From: Incurvaria masculella
Lineage: Eukaryota; Arthropoda; Insecta; Lepidoptera; Incurvariidae
Assembly: GCA_946894095.1 (NCBI GenBank)
Contig: OX335646.2
Coordinates: 16,052,077-16,116,076 of the forward strand
Direction: 5' to 3'
DNA length: 64,000 bases
Shown here: piece after piece, positions 11,847 to 24,515 of the stretch
How the letters are laid out: each line of letters begins with the position of its first letter
Position numbering within the stretch: position 1 is the first letter of the stretch
Position numbers and translations under genes: made by a program
Notes under the pieces: model-generated
What the model was told of the DNA's origin: nothing
Database searches by the model: none
The model's input: the letters and a program-made list of their open reading frames with translations, nothing else

Positions 11847-12014
11847 TCTCTATATATAAAAATCAATTGCCGTGCGTAAGTCTCGCTAAAACTCGGGAAT
11901 GGCTCAGCGAATTTGAATCATTTTGATTTTGCTTTGTTCGTCTCAGTACTGAATGGTTTGGATTTACAATTGGTAATAGGCGTTGACCCGAGCGGATCCG
12001 GGCACCTCACCTAG
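11847..12014 (+). mobile_element. Short non-autonomous Helitron
   Basis: It starts TCTCTATATATAAAA after an A. It ends with the hairpin-forming gacccgagcggatccgggca and CTAG at 12011-12014 before a T, so insertion is between A and T as Helitrons do. The 3' hairpin is nearly identical to that of the larger Helitron at 7544-8829, which is therefore the likely parent family. About 168 bp, no coding capacity. Confidence 0.75.
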
Positions 12015-12989
12015 TGTAGTATAAATGTTGCCTACTCTCGATTGGTACTCAGATACTAGGTTATTATGTTGGTACATAACACAACTGCGAAGAATTTGAT
12101 TGCGTACGCTAGACAGAGGATTGTAGGACTGGGTGAGTATAGGACTTGTATTGAGGATTGTGTATTGTTGTAGAACAATCTTAATTAAATGTTGTAATAT
12201 TGCAGTTTTAATTTTAAATTGTGTATGGGTTTTACCTAAAAAATAATAATAATTATTATTATTATTATAAATGTTGTGTAATTGGTCATTCATGACGGTA
12301 AATTTTAAATATATATCTGCAGTCCGCTCACGTCTGAATTTGAATCAGCTAGAATTAATCACATTTAGCACACATCTGAAACATTGACAGCTCGTGTACT
12401 CAATAAGTAAATAAACTTTAACATGCTTAGTTACTTTTCTAAAAAAAATCGGTTATGATTTTTTTAGTGATGCCATTGGTTTTCGACATTGTAATCAAGT
12501 ACCACGACACTTCTGAGGCGGTGTGCAGTTTGCTTGAATTGCAGTACCGTTCACTTAATCTAAAATGCGATTGCTCGTTATAATAGCAGCAGCTCGGCGC
12601 ATGCGCACGCCGTGCAATATTGTCGGCGCACGAGCTGAACACAGGGGGGTGAAATTGTGAAATGGTGCAGGTATATTTTGATTTGAAAATGTTCATCTTC
12701 AGCAGGATTTTCAAAGAGCTACTTAGACGTTTACATCACGCATTAAATTGGTTGATTAAATGTTGATGAACCTACACAATACCTCATGTATCACCAGATG
12801 ACGCATGTTTCGCGTATGTACCTAATCATGGCTTCAATGATCAAAATATCAACCCAATTGCTGTCGCCAACAAACTCAAGTAGAATTAGTTCGAATCGTG
12901 CTTTAGATGTTCACATCAAAACAATTTCTTCTCGTTTTCAAAATCTCTTTAATGTGCTAAAACATGAAATGCCGCCGTTTAAAAAAACA

Positions 12990-13315
12990 TTGGTGAGAAA
13001 GTTCGATAAGTGCATTTCGTTACGAATGCGAGCTGCTCCATGGTTCGGAATCCATGTAAAACTGTAGGTCCCCTTCCCCTACTAGGTGGTAGGGTTTATG
13101 CCCACCCGGGTTGGTACCATCGCATTGGATGAAAAGATGGTCGAAGCGGCAATGAAAAATTGTCCGTGTTTTCCATCCAGTTCAATGTAGCCGTGCTCAT
13201 AAACGGAAGGTCCTGGCATGGCACCAAATTCCTTCGGTAATGAGGTGTATTGGGCTAATATCATAACGGTAGTTGTGTGGTATTAGCCATCCATGTCAGG
13301 TCGCATAAAAAAAAA
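12990..13315 (+). mobile_element. SINE, family A (head truncated)
   Basis: The body runs from the gataagtgcatttcgttacg linker through ggtagggtttatgcccaccc, gtccgtgttttccatccag and ttccttcggtaatgaggtg to a tail of gtcgcataaaaaaaa. The Pol III head is missing. A second copy follows in the same orientation at 13340. Confidence 0.75.
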
Positions 13316-13339
13316 CGGTAATGTCGTAACCACATAACA

Positions 13340-13720
13340 ACATGTAACCGCCCAGGGACTGGTGGACTTGCCTGCAATGCTGGAGCCGCCCGCTCGTTCA
13401 TGCACCACTTTATTTCTCTTTCTGAGATGTGTAAGTGAATTTTGTTGAAAATGATAGCTATTCCATGGTTCGGAATCCATGTTAACTTGTAGAACCCCTT
13501 CCCCTACTAGGTGGTAGGGTTAAACACGTCCGGGTTGATACCATCACATTGTATGAAAGCGGCAATGGACATTTTCCGTATTTTCTATCCACTTCAATGT
13601 AGCCGAGCTCATAAAGGGAAGGTCCTGGCTTGATACCTAATTCCTTCGGGAATGCGGTGTGTTTGGGTCTCATCATGATGGTGAGTGTGGTATTAGCCGT
13701 CCATGTTCAGGTAGATACAA
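13340..13720 (+). mobile_element. SINE, family A (tandem neighbour)
   Basis: This is the same body as the preceding copy, with a partial tRNA-like head (cgctcgttcatgcaccactt), the ggtagggttaaacacgtccg block and ttccttcgggaatgcggtg. It lies about 25 bp after the previous SINE in the same orientation. Divergence between the two argues for independent insertion and not recent tandem duplication. Confidence 0.7.
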
Positions 13721-14229
13721 AAACAAACAAAATATCATGAAATAAATGATTTATGGCAATCAAACTCAAAGGATGTTTGACTAACACTACGAGATCATCA
13801 AATGCATACCCGTCAATTTTATATTACGAGTGTATCGGCGCGTGCCCACAGATGCCATGTATAATTCAGCTTAGTTTTTCCTCTCTCCGGTCGGAGCAAG
13901 TGGGTTGCGGCGCCGTTACCAACACTATACTTACCTACCTACATACTACACACATATGTACCTATATATACCTATATACTCTACGCCAATATGTCTTTTA
14001 ACTGGACGGAGCTAAATAACTGTTTGCCGCCATCATTGATGATTTCTATTACTTCCGATAGGTGTAGAGGTTTTATCAATTGCGTAATGTCCGTAATAAG
14101 TTTATTTAGGTTTCCTTTGTAGAGTAAGTGTTTTGGATTTATTTTTAACATGTTGGCATTAAAATATTAGTAAACAAATCTATATCTATTAAAAAAGCAT
14201 TCGAAATTATTAAATTAAAATTAAATTCA

Positions 14230-14745
14230 AAATAAAGTCCCGAAGTTCCCAGGAGACCAGGCTCCAGAATTTGACCCAGGACAATGCTACTCTACAAGGC
14301 GCAGATAAGGTCCTTCGTGAAGTATTGTTTGCATAAGTGTGACGGTTCAGCACCTGTTTGGCTCTTGTAACTAGTACAGCGCTGTGCCGTGCGTCTCGTC
14401 GACGACCCCGAGATATCACAGAATTTGGGTATCCTCCAACTCCAAACAGCTGTAGGATCTCTATATGATTTCATCTCTACCATGCATAATGCTCTTCGTG
14501 GCTCCATAATGCCCTCCATCCCGTGCTTAACGTTGAGCAGGCAGGGGATATACCCTTTCACTGTGCACATTCACCGTATAAGAAATAACCGATCCTGATC
14601 TATAATGTGGGTAAACTATGGAACACACTCTGCCGAGGCATTTCCCCCGAGGCGACACCTGGGCTGTTTCAAACGTGATGTGAAGAAGCACCTTCGTGAT
14701 GTGAAGAAGGTTCTCGCAGCCCCTGTCAACGTTTAAAAGGCATTG
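14230..14745 (+). pseudogene. Non-LTR retrotransposon C-terminal fragment, copy 1
   Basis: Broken frames here spell segments of the region after the reverse transcriptase thumb in jockey/CR1-type LINEs: LYKAQIRSFVKYC, RCAVRLVDDPEI, GSLYDFISTMHNA and, in another frame, a KLWNTLC-like block. Stop codons and frameshifts interrupt it. The same family occurs better preserved at 16590-17095 with the matching RRAVRLVDEPEVSLNLEPLQ block. It is a dead, 5'-truncated insertion inside the ZP-gene intron. Confidence 0.75.
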
Positions 14746-15536
14746 GCGTCATCGGGCACCTTTTGGCTAAAAGCCGTACGTTATATGTCGAGATTTACAT
14801 AAAACATAACACATTTGTGATAGGATTTTTAGAGGATTACGAGTGAGATTAAATCTGTATAGATGTATCCTAAATTTATGGAATGACAATATCATTTCTT
14901 TACGTATTGTAGATCGCTGAGATAGTTAAGAAAAGCTCATAAAGAAGTGTAAGTGATGGCGGCTGCCTCCGAGCTCGTAAAGGCAAGAGTTGCGTCAGTC
15001 GCCAACCGGAGGCCGCGAATTTGATCCGTCGCCGCGTCTGGTGAAAGTGAATCGCGCCACCGAATCCGAGTCGACGACCGCCTCCGATCTCTACTTTTAA
15101 ACATCTGGCAACATTATTGCGGAGCCATTATGCAAGCCGATATGCAAAAACCAAGAACGTTAAAATGGAATGAAGTGCCTAAAGAGGCATGGCAAACGCC
15201 ATGAAACGAGCCCGTTCTTATGTCAACTATGCGCGCGACTAGCTACAATGGATATACAAAAAATGTTTCAAAAACATATGTTAGGTAATTAATTGTAAAT
15301 CCCATAAAAAACAATATGGCGCCGCTTTTATACGCCGCCGATAGCAAACTAAAATCTCGCATCCATTCTTTTTTAAAGTTCTGGACTAAAATGTTAGCGA
15401 TTGCACGAGAATGAACTAACACGAACTCAATAATAAGAAGGAATATGTGATGATAGTTTCATCGTTTTATTTTATTTATTTATTATTTTCAAGTGAATTT
15501 CATTTATTTATCAAACTTCTGGCAGTCAAACTACAT

Positions 15537-15695
15537 TTAGCCCCATTGCAGGAAGAGACGTCCGTGTTAATCAATATCTAAACACGTCACGTTTAGTAAA
15601 CCGCATGGAGTTGATTCAGCTCCCTTCCATACTGTGCATAAAAAGTAATGAGACCTAACGTTGACGTAGATTTCGATTTTGTGCAACTGTGCAAC
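15537..15695. mobile_element. MITE of the acacgtcac family (family C), diverged copy
   Basis: Contains agccccattgcaggaagaga, caatatctaaacacgtcac, ccgcatggagtt and ccttccatactg, all shared with the copies at 24345-24515, 33053-33385 and 37365-37530. The termini are imperfect inverted repeats around a gcccc..ttgca motif. No coding capacity. Confidence 0.6.
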
Positions 15696-16589
15696 TAAGT
15701 AAAGAAGAACCCGCAACTGATCTATAGGTTATGATATTTTTTCATTTACATAAATGATATAATGAATACCTAAATGTTACTTACTTTTTTGGTTGAACGG
15801 TCTAAGGCAAAGAACTAAGAATGCATAACATTTATACTCATTGGATTAAAAATAGTTCATTAGATGTAATTACATATCATCTCGGTCCAACCATCTGGGG
15901 AACTGTGATAATACGTGTCAAGATAAATTAGCACAAATTAATCAAGATAAAAAGATAATCGTAAACAATCTAAAAGTGGTTGAAGTTGATAGAAAAATCA
16001 ATAAAATTACGCAATAAAAATTGCAATGTTGCAAAACTATAAATTACTTACATAAAGCATTCAATTAGATAATGGTTAAGAGGACAGCCGTAGAAAGTCT
16101 TCTGTTAAAATGGAAGCAACGACCTCGTGACAATAGGTCGTTGTCGGTCTCGTAGCTACCACTTTCATTATTTATCGTGGCACGACAACCTTCAAACTTG
16201 CTCCTCGTCGATAAATGCTTCAAATAGTTAAGAGCCTACATTTTAAATGCCTATTATTTGCCTACGAATATGTCCCGCAGCTAACCTCAGGAGAAACCTG
16301 TTTTCTACATCAAATCATGTCTGTTTTTTCTTTTCTCTTTTTTTCTTGAATATATTTTTAAATCCTAGTAGCTAATCTCCTCTGCTTTTATAAATTAGTT
16401 TTTATCGTAAATGACCGAGTTAAAAGCAATTTTGATTTTGCATACTTTTTTTTGCAAACCTTTCATGTTTTGAATTAAAAAGAGTAGATAAAAAACTTTT
16501 ATAACATTTAAAAACATCACTCAGACAATTAATTTGAGTTACAGCGACATCTACATTTGAAGCATTGTGATTTTGAAAATAATCTAAAA

Positions 16590-17095
16590 AAGTATTGGTC
16601 GACGGCTCAGCTAAACACCTGCTTGGCTCCCTGGACTCGATACAGCGTCGGGCCGTGCGTCTAGTCGATGAACCCGAAGTGTCCCTGAATTTAGAGCCCC
16701 TTCAACTCCGAAGAGATGTAGGGTCTCTGTCTGGACTCTATCGTCTTTACCATGGAGAATGCTCGTCGGAGCTGCATAACACTGTACCTCCGTCCCCTTT
16801 CTACCTTCGTTCAACGCGGAACAGGGAGAAAATGCACATATTTACAGTCGACATTCCAAAAATTAGAACCCATGGATCTTCTAGGTCCTTCATCTATAGG
16901 GTCGGAAGACTATGGAATGAACTCCCTTCCGAGGTATTTCCCCTAAACCACAACCTGGGGTCCTTCAAACGTGGTGTGAAGAAGCACCTGGCCGGCCGGC
17001 ATGGTATTCGTAGCCCCCCTGTAAATTCGAAATCCCATGGGCGTCGTCGCGCACCTTTAGATGTCCTGGCGTATGCCATATGCCGCGCTTAACAT
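16590..17095 (+). pseudogene. Non-LTR retrotransposon C-terminal fragment, copy 2
   Basis: A 165-codon frame (start taken at about 16595) carries DSIQRRAVRLVDEPEV, LSGLYRLYHGECSSEL, RSFIYRVGRLWNELPSEVF and FKRGVKKHL. This is the conserved region between the reverse transcriptase thumb and the C-terminus of jockey/CR1-like LINEs. It stops at 17092. No upstream RT catalytic block (YADD) is present, so the element is 5'-truncated even though this stretch is open. It should not be called a host gene. Confidence 0.8.
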
Positions 17096-17396
17096 TAAAA
17101 ACAAATGTCGTATCCATTAAATACATAAAATTATCATCGTACGACAATGTACTGGTTAGATGATATTGTTGGCAGATAAAATTTAAAACAAATATCTTAA
17201 GAAATGGAGCAGGAAATATCTTTCCATTTTTGTATGGACCAACACGAAGAGTATACATACCCTCTTAAGGATTGTATTGTATCTATAACGCCTTTAAACT
17301 TATAACGTGATGTTATAAGTTGCCGGCCGGCCGACCGGCATTGGTTTTCGTCGGGCACCTCTTAAGTGAGGAACTGACGTCCGTCATTTATCGCGG

Positions 17397-17731
17397 TGAT
17401 CAAGTTCCATGTAATGGCTCGTGCCTGTTGCCTTAGTCAAATTAAGAAATATTTTTTTCTGAAATTTTGCACATTCAATAAATCAATTGAGAGGTACGTC
17501 TGTACGTTTTTCGTTAGTTTGATATCTTAAGTTTTATCTCTGATATCCGCCCTTTTGTATTTGTAAACATATTGTTGGCTGCAAATACCATGGGTACAAG
17601 TTAATTTATTAAAAAAAAAGACGTACAGACGTAGCTGTCAGTTTATGTATGGAATGTATAAAAAATCATAAACATTTTAGCTCATTTGACTGAGGAAACA
17701 AGCACGAGCCATTGTATGGAATCTGATCACC
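17397..17731. mobile_element. MITE with about 48-bp terminal inverted repeats
   Basis: The left arm starts gtgatcaagttccatgtaat and continues ggctcgtgcctgttgcc; the right arm ends with the inverse, caagcacgagccattgtatg then gaatctgatcac. A second, inner inverted pair is acgtctgtacg / cgtacagacgt. About 335 bp with no coding capacity. The family was not seen elsewhere in the window. Confidence 0.7.
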
Positions 17732-19299
17732 TCATTATTCTCTTAACATAAAAAAATATGTTAAACATATCTAAGGTTTGATAGAACGCGAGTTTAATCC
17801 TGGAATTAATACGTATAACTGAGTTCGACATCTTTTGGTCACAAAGGCCCGATATTTAAAAAAAAATATCAGCGAGCGCAGCCATAAGTAGGTGCATTGC
17901 AAACAATCAAACATTCCTCACGCGAGAACAAATCTCACTAATGAGATAGCGCGTTTGATGAAAGTGTGTATGTGTGTCGACAGTCAGCATTGTCCAATCC
18001 GATATAGAGTACCCACACTACACGCATCAACGCTAGTTGCATGTGCTCATCTTAAACTGTACGTTCTCATTGGTTTGCTGACTTGACGGGAGGGGGCGAC
18101 CTATCAGGGTCGCTAAATCGGCACCTTGAATAAAATTGCAAGTATTCAATTAGTGTTTCTTTACAATATCGCTTTGGTACGCCGCTTGGCCGGTCAATTG
18201 ATAGTTCATAAAGACAATCAGGTAGATAACTGTGCTAAGGTCGCAGATGGAGTGTGTGGGGAGCCTGGGAAGAAATTTCCTCATTGGATAAGCGAGGGCC
18301 ATAGTGTATTTAATAATTAAATGATCTGGTTAAAAAACTTTGCTCGGTCAAACCAGCTAATATTATTACAGCGTTGTTTGATATAATATTTTAATCGAGA
18401 TTGATCAGCAAATACAAAATTGTTAAGTTAAAGTATGTCGAAAATTAATTTAGTAAATTGTTTTCCTTCTCATTAGAGATATTTTCACAAAAACGAAATC
18501 TTAGAGGTCCTACAACCGTTTAATGTTATAACGCATAATATTTTTAAAATTTATTTACATGTATCTGAAGTCACCAATAAAAAAATAATAGTAAAAAAAC
18601 CAGTTTAAAAACAAGATTATATTCAAACGCTCTAAAAAGAAGACATATTTAAATTAAATCAAACCCATCAACTTATAATATTATACAATTTATGTAAATT
18701 ATATAAAAGCTTGTAACTGAATAAATTCATATCATAAAATAGAAACGTATTCTTGTCTTAGAATTCCATTTTGTGGCTTGTATGTATACATTTCTGATTT
18801 TAGATCGAAAGATAGCCTGCTTGCAAAATATTACATTTTAGGGTTCCGAAAAATTAAGCTTCTGAGCTCACGCGATTAAAAGTAAGGGCAATTTAGGTTG
18901 ACACTCGCAAATAATTTCAAGCCTATATAAGGGTACTCCAGTTTACCTGGAAACATGAAATTTGATACAAAGCAACTTCTCACAGTATAAGTACAGGAAA
19001 AAATCCGATAATCGTCAATCAGTACTTGTGACATACAAAAGTTGCATTTGTATGAAACCTTCCTTGCGCGAGTCAGTCTCGCATTAGCCCTTTTTTTATA
19101 TTTTTTAATGTTTTTTTTTATCTTAACCATTTAACGAAACTCGTATGACCGTAATGGCGTGCGTCTATTCAATATAAATTCAAAGGGAGGCCCTTCAGTG
19201 AGTTTAGTGCGGAAGTTTCGTCTTGTCTGGGCGCAGCCGCCGCGCCGGCCCCGCGTCGGCCCGCCGCCATTCATGCGCAGCGGCGAGCGGCAACCTAGA

Positions 19300-19855
19300 C
19301 CTAGTAGTCTAGGAGGTTACGACAACAATGGTAACGGTAACGTAAATAGCTGAAACTGAGTTTATAAGATAGATACCAACCCTATGATGCTAAATGTGTC
19401 GGTCTGCCTGCGCCAAGTAGTTGCGTTACTTAGATGAGGCACCTTAAAATTTAGTTATCGTGACAAAAAAAGTGCTTAGGTAAATGGCTGCAAAAAACGA
19501 AGCATGAAAGTTTCAGTACATACTTGCTCAGTAATACCAAAACTGAACAAATATTTGGTTGCATTTAGAAGTTATCGACAATTTAGGTTACAGATGTAAC
19601 TTTAGCTCTATTTAAGTATTTCATTTAAAAATCCGACTGGTTATTGTTGCATAATTAATAGGTATCAATATGTTCAGACAATCGGTAAATTCATTAGCCG
19701 GTATATACTAACATCTATTTTGTACAGTCAATCTAGCTAACGCAACCACTAGACCAACATATTTAGTATCAGAGGGTTGGTCTCTAATCTGTGATTGTAA
19801 CCAGATTCAGACATTTACATTATCGTTAACAAAAATGTCGTGACCTCCCGGAATA
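19300..19855. repeat. Inverted repeat pair of a dispersed element
   Basis: Positions 19305-19445 (ctaggaggttacgacaac, ccaaccctatgatgctaaat, gcctgcgccaagtagttgcg) recur inverted at 19735-19855 and again, in plus orientation and better preserved, at 56036-56176. The pair with its spacer of about 290 bp resembles a MITE with long arms or two insertions head to head. Just upstream, 19205-19275 is a GC-rich spot. Confidence 0.55.
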
Positions 19856-21344
19856 TAGTAGTGTGTAGCGGCGGCGGAGGCCGGAGGTGCTGGTCGAGTC
19901 ACTAGGCAAGGTGGAGCAGGGAAAGTTGTCACGACATACCTCCGCCGTCCCTCCCCCCCGCCGCTTCCCTAGCGCTCTTTGTTGCTGCTTGGGAGTAAAA
20001 GCGAAAAATTTTTTTTATGCGGAATATTTATATGGAATATTTTCGTCAATAAAATCTCTTTCAAAAAGTTTTCTAGACTCAGGATTCCTGATTCCTGCTT
20101 ACAGTATTAGGAGTACAGTACTAGGAATAGGCCTAGAACTGTAGACCTCGCGAGTTAGTTTTGCATAGTTTAAAACTGAACAAATGTTCACCGCACACCT
20201 TAAAAGATAATATATTATAACATTGACTTATTATTATAATGTTTCTTTCATTTTTCTCAATGAGGAAGAAAACTGATTATTTATCACGACAGGTTGCGTC
20301 CAAGCGAGCTCACATAAAAGATCTGTCAAAGCTGTCAGATACCATACAAAATAAAAAATAATAGATTTGCACATTTTATTTACTATATTACTGTATTTAT
20401 TGTATTTACTTAATCTACGTAATTGAAATGATTCCATTTTGTCCATGTCATTCCGAAAATAAATTGTTCTCAATTCTGCTAAACAAAAGAAGTCGTGGGA
20501 AAGAAATTATCACAAAAACATAACCTATAATATTTCTTATCAAACTTTGTGCTGGTTAATAACAACAAAAAACCTTATTTTCCTCTAAACCTTATTCTAG
20601 TTGCATCATGGAGTACATATTTCATCTAAAAACTAATAAATCAAACTCGACAGGTACCTATTATAGTTTTGACGTTTTTAAGGTGAGGTCGCTCAATAAC
20701 CTTTGAATTTTCTTCTCCATTGGTATTTACCTTATGCTTAAGATCTTGTTACAAAACAAAATGTTTCTGACACTTTTGAACATTTTTCATAATGGCAGGA
20801 AGGTCCATTTCGAAAACTCCAAAAACGGAATCGATAAAAAACCTGTTTAATTTTGGAACCTGCTCACAAAAGTTCTCGAGGTTGAGTTGAGAAATCAATG
20901 GATGAACGGTTTAAGCGTTCGAATACCTTTTCAACATCAATATTTCTACAATATCTGAAAGCCCGGTAGTTTCTCCAAGTTAAACCTAAAATTACAAGAA
21001 ACCAATTCGTCGAAACCAAATCATACAAATTACCTGACGACTTCTCGCGATGAATTTAGGGATAATTTATTGACTCGAATTACCTCGCCCTACCATCATC
21101 TCACGAGTCGCCTTCAGTCAATTATTCATTGAGTATAATTTGGGATGCAGCCTCATAATTTTAACAGGTTTACAATTACTACGAATTCCCCGGCCGGCCA
21201 GCTACATGTATACATTTTTAATGGTAAATTCTAACGATGTTTGGCTATTTAAAAAATATATTGTTAAATAAAAAAAAAACATTTATCACTATTTTTTAAA
21301 CATAATCTAAAAATATTTGCCCGAATTTCATGGCCCAGTATTTT

Positions 21345-21440
21345 TCGGGATAGTACTGATTAGCTTAATCCGTACATTAAAGGGCCTTTCTTACAATATT
21401 GCAATCGATACCAGTATAAGATAATCAGTACTTTAGTATT
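21345..21440. mobile_element. MITE fragment related to 59905-60055
   Basis: Contains gattagcttaatccgtacat, ttaaagggcctttcttaca and gcaatcgataccag. These match, in inverse orientation, the ggcctttattactaaag to gaaaggccctttaatgtgaa element at 59905-60055. Short, with no coding capacity. Confidence 0.5.
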
Positions 21441-21524
21441 AAATGGTTAAGTATCAATTAAATTAAAGTTTTAAATAATTCAAATAGATTTTTCCTGAAA
21501 TATTATTTCCGGTCATTTCATCAA

Positions 21525-21750
21525 GTGTTTTGTGGTTCGGATTCTAAGTAAACTGTAGCTCCCTTATTTATTATGTTTTAAAATTAATGTCCCCCGGATT
21601 TGGCACCATCGCATTGAATAATCGACGGTCGAAGCGACAGTTGAAATTGTTCGTATTTTTCATTCAGTTCAAGTTAAAAATGGCAATGGCATGGCACCAC
21701 GTTCAGGTGAAGTGTGTTGGGTTAATATTATCGTAATAATATCGCTTTTA
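21525..21750 (+). mobile_element. SINE, family A, degraded copy
   Basis: Recognisable blocks: tggttcggattctaagtaaa, ccggatttggcaccatcgca, gacggtcgaagcgacag, ttcgtatttttcattcagtt and ggcatggcaccac. It is one of the oldest-looking copies of the family in the window. Confidence 0.6.
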
Positions 21751-23164
21751 TTAAAGTTTTGTCCCGGGAACCAAATTAGTCATTGGCGGGTGCCTACTTC
21801 TACGGCAATGGGTAGAAGAGTTCAACGCACGGTCAGCACCCCGTAAAAAGCTCTAGATAATTTTAAACATATTTATTATGAAGCATATTTATAATTATAT
21901 TTGGTTATATTTATATAATAAACATTTTACGTTTGAAGATTATTTCCTAAAACGTTCTATCGAATACCTATACGGACTCGGTTGCAGTTAATCGCAAAAT
22001 AAACCATTTATTACCAGTTCATGGCACTTTCCATTTCGTGTGCCTCAGGTGCAATTCACATCAATCACCTGCTCACTGCTGGTTACCGCTCTATGTCTAA
22101 TTCACTCACACATTTATCATGTCATTTAAGGGTTTCGTTGGAGAATATGGAAGACAATTAATTCATTTGTTTCGACTTTTTCACGAAAATGGATGCTCAT
22201 TTGTCAGGAAGGTTATGTTATCTAAACCTACCACAAACATTTTAAAATTTTCGTAGTACCCTGTTTTATAATAATTAGTATTTTTTCTTATCGTTTTATT
22301 TATTATTATTCGAGCGAATTCGTTTGTAGTTAGCCTGGCTATATAATACCAATCTTTGGAGTTAATTAAAATTTAATTTGATAAATATACATCATATTGG
22401 TAACTTCGCAGCGGCAATAAAAAATAAATTGGTTCTGTCTTAGCCCATTACACATTGGATCTTTTTCTGTTAAAAAGATTTTATATTTAAGTGGTATTTT
22501 TCGGAACCCTAAACGCGCTAACGAAGTAAAAATGCGAGGTATTCCATTTTTACTTTCTTTCGGACAGCTTTTGAGATGTTACGCTCGTATTGTAAGTTGA
22601 TTTACCTCATTGGAGATTCTTTTTTGGAATCTAGTGAAAGTTCTCGTCCACTTTGGAGCAAGTTTCGGTGTGCATTCGATAAGACATTTTAACAAAATTC
22701 TTGTTGTATGTTTTATTGCAATTGTTGTTGTTGCGTGGATACGTTTAATGAGATAAAGAGGTTAAGAGAGAGTGACCAAGACATGCAATAAACTTTTTAG
22801 ATGAGAAAATTATGCAAGATTTTTAACTGGAATTAATAAAAACATTATAATTGCTTACAACTAAATTACAGGTAACGTAGATTCTAATATGTGAAAGTTT
22901 TAAATTTTATTTTTATATCTACTATGACATTGATGTGATGGTTTTCAGTTATTCTTTAATTTTGAGTTTTCAATAATTCGTTTAATTTAGGTTCAAATTT
23001 AGATTAGGTTTTTTGATATATACTTACTAACGGTAATTTACTGTTTTCCGCTTTGGTTCTTAGCTTGAGAGTTTTCATGCTGAGTTTGTCGATAACTGTA
23101 TACAGATACATACTTTCCGATAATAGCCTTAAGGTATTTTGTTATGCAAACCTTTGAAAGAAAT

Positions 23165-23555
23165 GCACGTCAGCCTCAGTGGCCCAGTGGCGCGATACTT
23201 AGGCGATCGCTCTCCGAAGTTAAGCAACGCTGAGTCCGGTCTGGTCTTGCATGGGTGACCATTCGACCGTTGAGAGAGGCTGGCCGTGGTTCCGATTCCA
23301 CGTTAAACAGTAGGTCCCCTTCCTTACTTACTAGGTGGTAGGGTTAATCCCGCCCGGGTTGGTACCATCGCATTGGATGAACGGTGGTCGAAGCGGCAAT
23401 GAAAATTGTCCGTGTTTTCCATCCAGTTCAATGTAGCCGTGCAATATAAGGAAGGTCCTGGCATGGCACCTAGTTCCCATGTGATGTGTTGGGCTAATAC
23501 CATGACAGAAGGTGTGGTATTAGCCATCCATGTCAAGTCACATAAAAAAAAACGT
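23165..23555 (+). mobile_element. 5S-rRNA-headed SINE with family A body
   Basis: The head carries ccgaagttaagcaacgctga, cgg-tctggtc and gcatgggtgacc, matching the A-box-to-C-box internal promoter of 5S rRNA. It is preceded by tggcccagtgg, which resembles a tRNA A-box. After gaggctggccgtggttcc comes the same body as the tRNA-headed copies (ggtagggttaatcccgcccg, gtccgtgttttccatccag, gtgtggtattagccatccat). It is an almost complete SINE3-type element. Confidence 0.8.
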
Positions 23556-24344
23556 CGACGAACCAATTTAAAAAAAAAAATGGCATGTAGTCATTCATTC
23601 ATCGGCTGACGTGATTTGCAGAATACAATATTATTACTATTTTATTCCTAATATTTATACCTACATATAATCGATCATAAAATATAGCAGGTTTAATTAA
23701 GGAAAATTGGTTATGAAACAATTCTCTTTTATCATCGTCGTATGATCCTTGTCCTAATTATTTAATTTCATCACATTTTCCATGCAGAAACATTATCAGA
23801 AAATAAGTCGAGGTTGGTGGGTCTGCCACTGGCGGCGCTGCAGTCACCGGCGCGTGCGCACCAACATTTTATTCCGCAATTTCTAAACTCGATCAATGTT
23901 CAGTTTCTAACCGGTTTAGAAAACCCGGGCTACGGAGCGGTTGAAATCGCTTGGAAATGGTCAAGCTGTTACACATGTTATATCGGTTCGTGTAAAAAAG
24001 CCTGGATATTTTCTAGCCATCTAGACTTTATCGCGTCTATCGCAACCGGACTTTTCACTAAAGTCTCTATCGTATATATCAGTCTTTCTCCAAATGGGCG
24101 ATAGCGCCCCCTACGGGAGGTTACAAGGCTACAAGGGGGAGGTAAAGAGCCCAGAGGACATTTGGGGGACGGGCGTTAACGCTGTTTACGCCCGTTTGTT
24201 TTTTTGAGATAGTTCAATATTTAATTCATCGATAACACCCAAATTATTGAGCTTAAGTATTTGTTCTGTAATAAATCGCAAGTGTGCATCGTCCTAAATA
24301 AAAAAAAACTTCATTTCATTTATTTATTCAACTTCTGGTAGTAA

Positions 24345-24515
24345 AACTACACTAAGCCCCGGTTGCACGAAGAGACAGCTGAGTTAATCAATGTTCAAAC
24401 ACGTCATTTTTAGTGATCCGCACAGAGTTCCTTCCATACTGTCCACACAAAGTGACGTGTTTGATCATACTTTGACGTTGATTTTGATTTTTTGTTCTTT
24501 CGTGCACTCGGCCCT
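24345..24515 (-). mobile_element. MITE of the acacgtcac family (family C)
   Basis: Runs from taagccccggttgcacgaag to tcgtgcactcggccctaag, with tgttcaaacacgtcattttt and ccttccatactgtccacaca inside. The ends are inverted repeats of a gggcc(g/a)..tgcacgaa type. It is inverted relative to 33053-33220 and 37365-37530. It is followed at 24555-24720 by another dispersed repeat shared with 1540-1660 and 15697-15830. Confidence 0.7.

Noticed and set aside
16595..17092. 165-residue protein as a novel host gene
   Set aside because: Matches the region after the reverse transcriptase in jockey/CR1-like LINEs, and a broken second copy lies at 14230-14745.
23200..23290. 5S rRNA gene
   Set aside because: Only the internal-promoter part of 5S is present and it is fused to a SINE body; other copies share the same structure.
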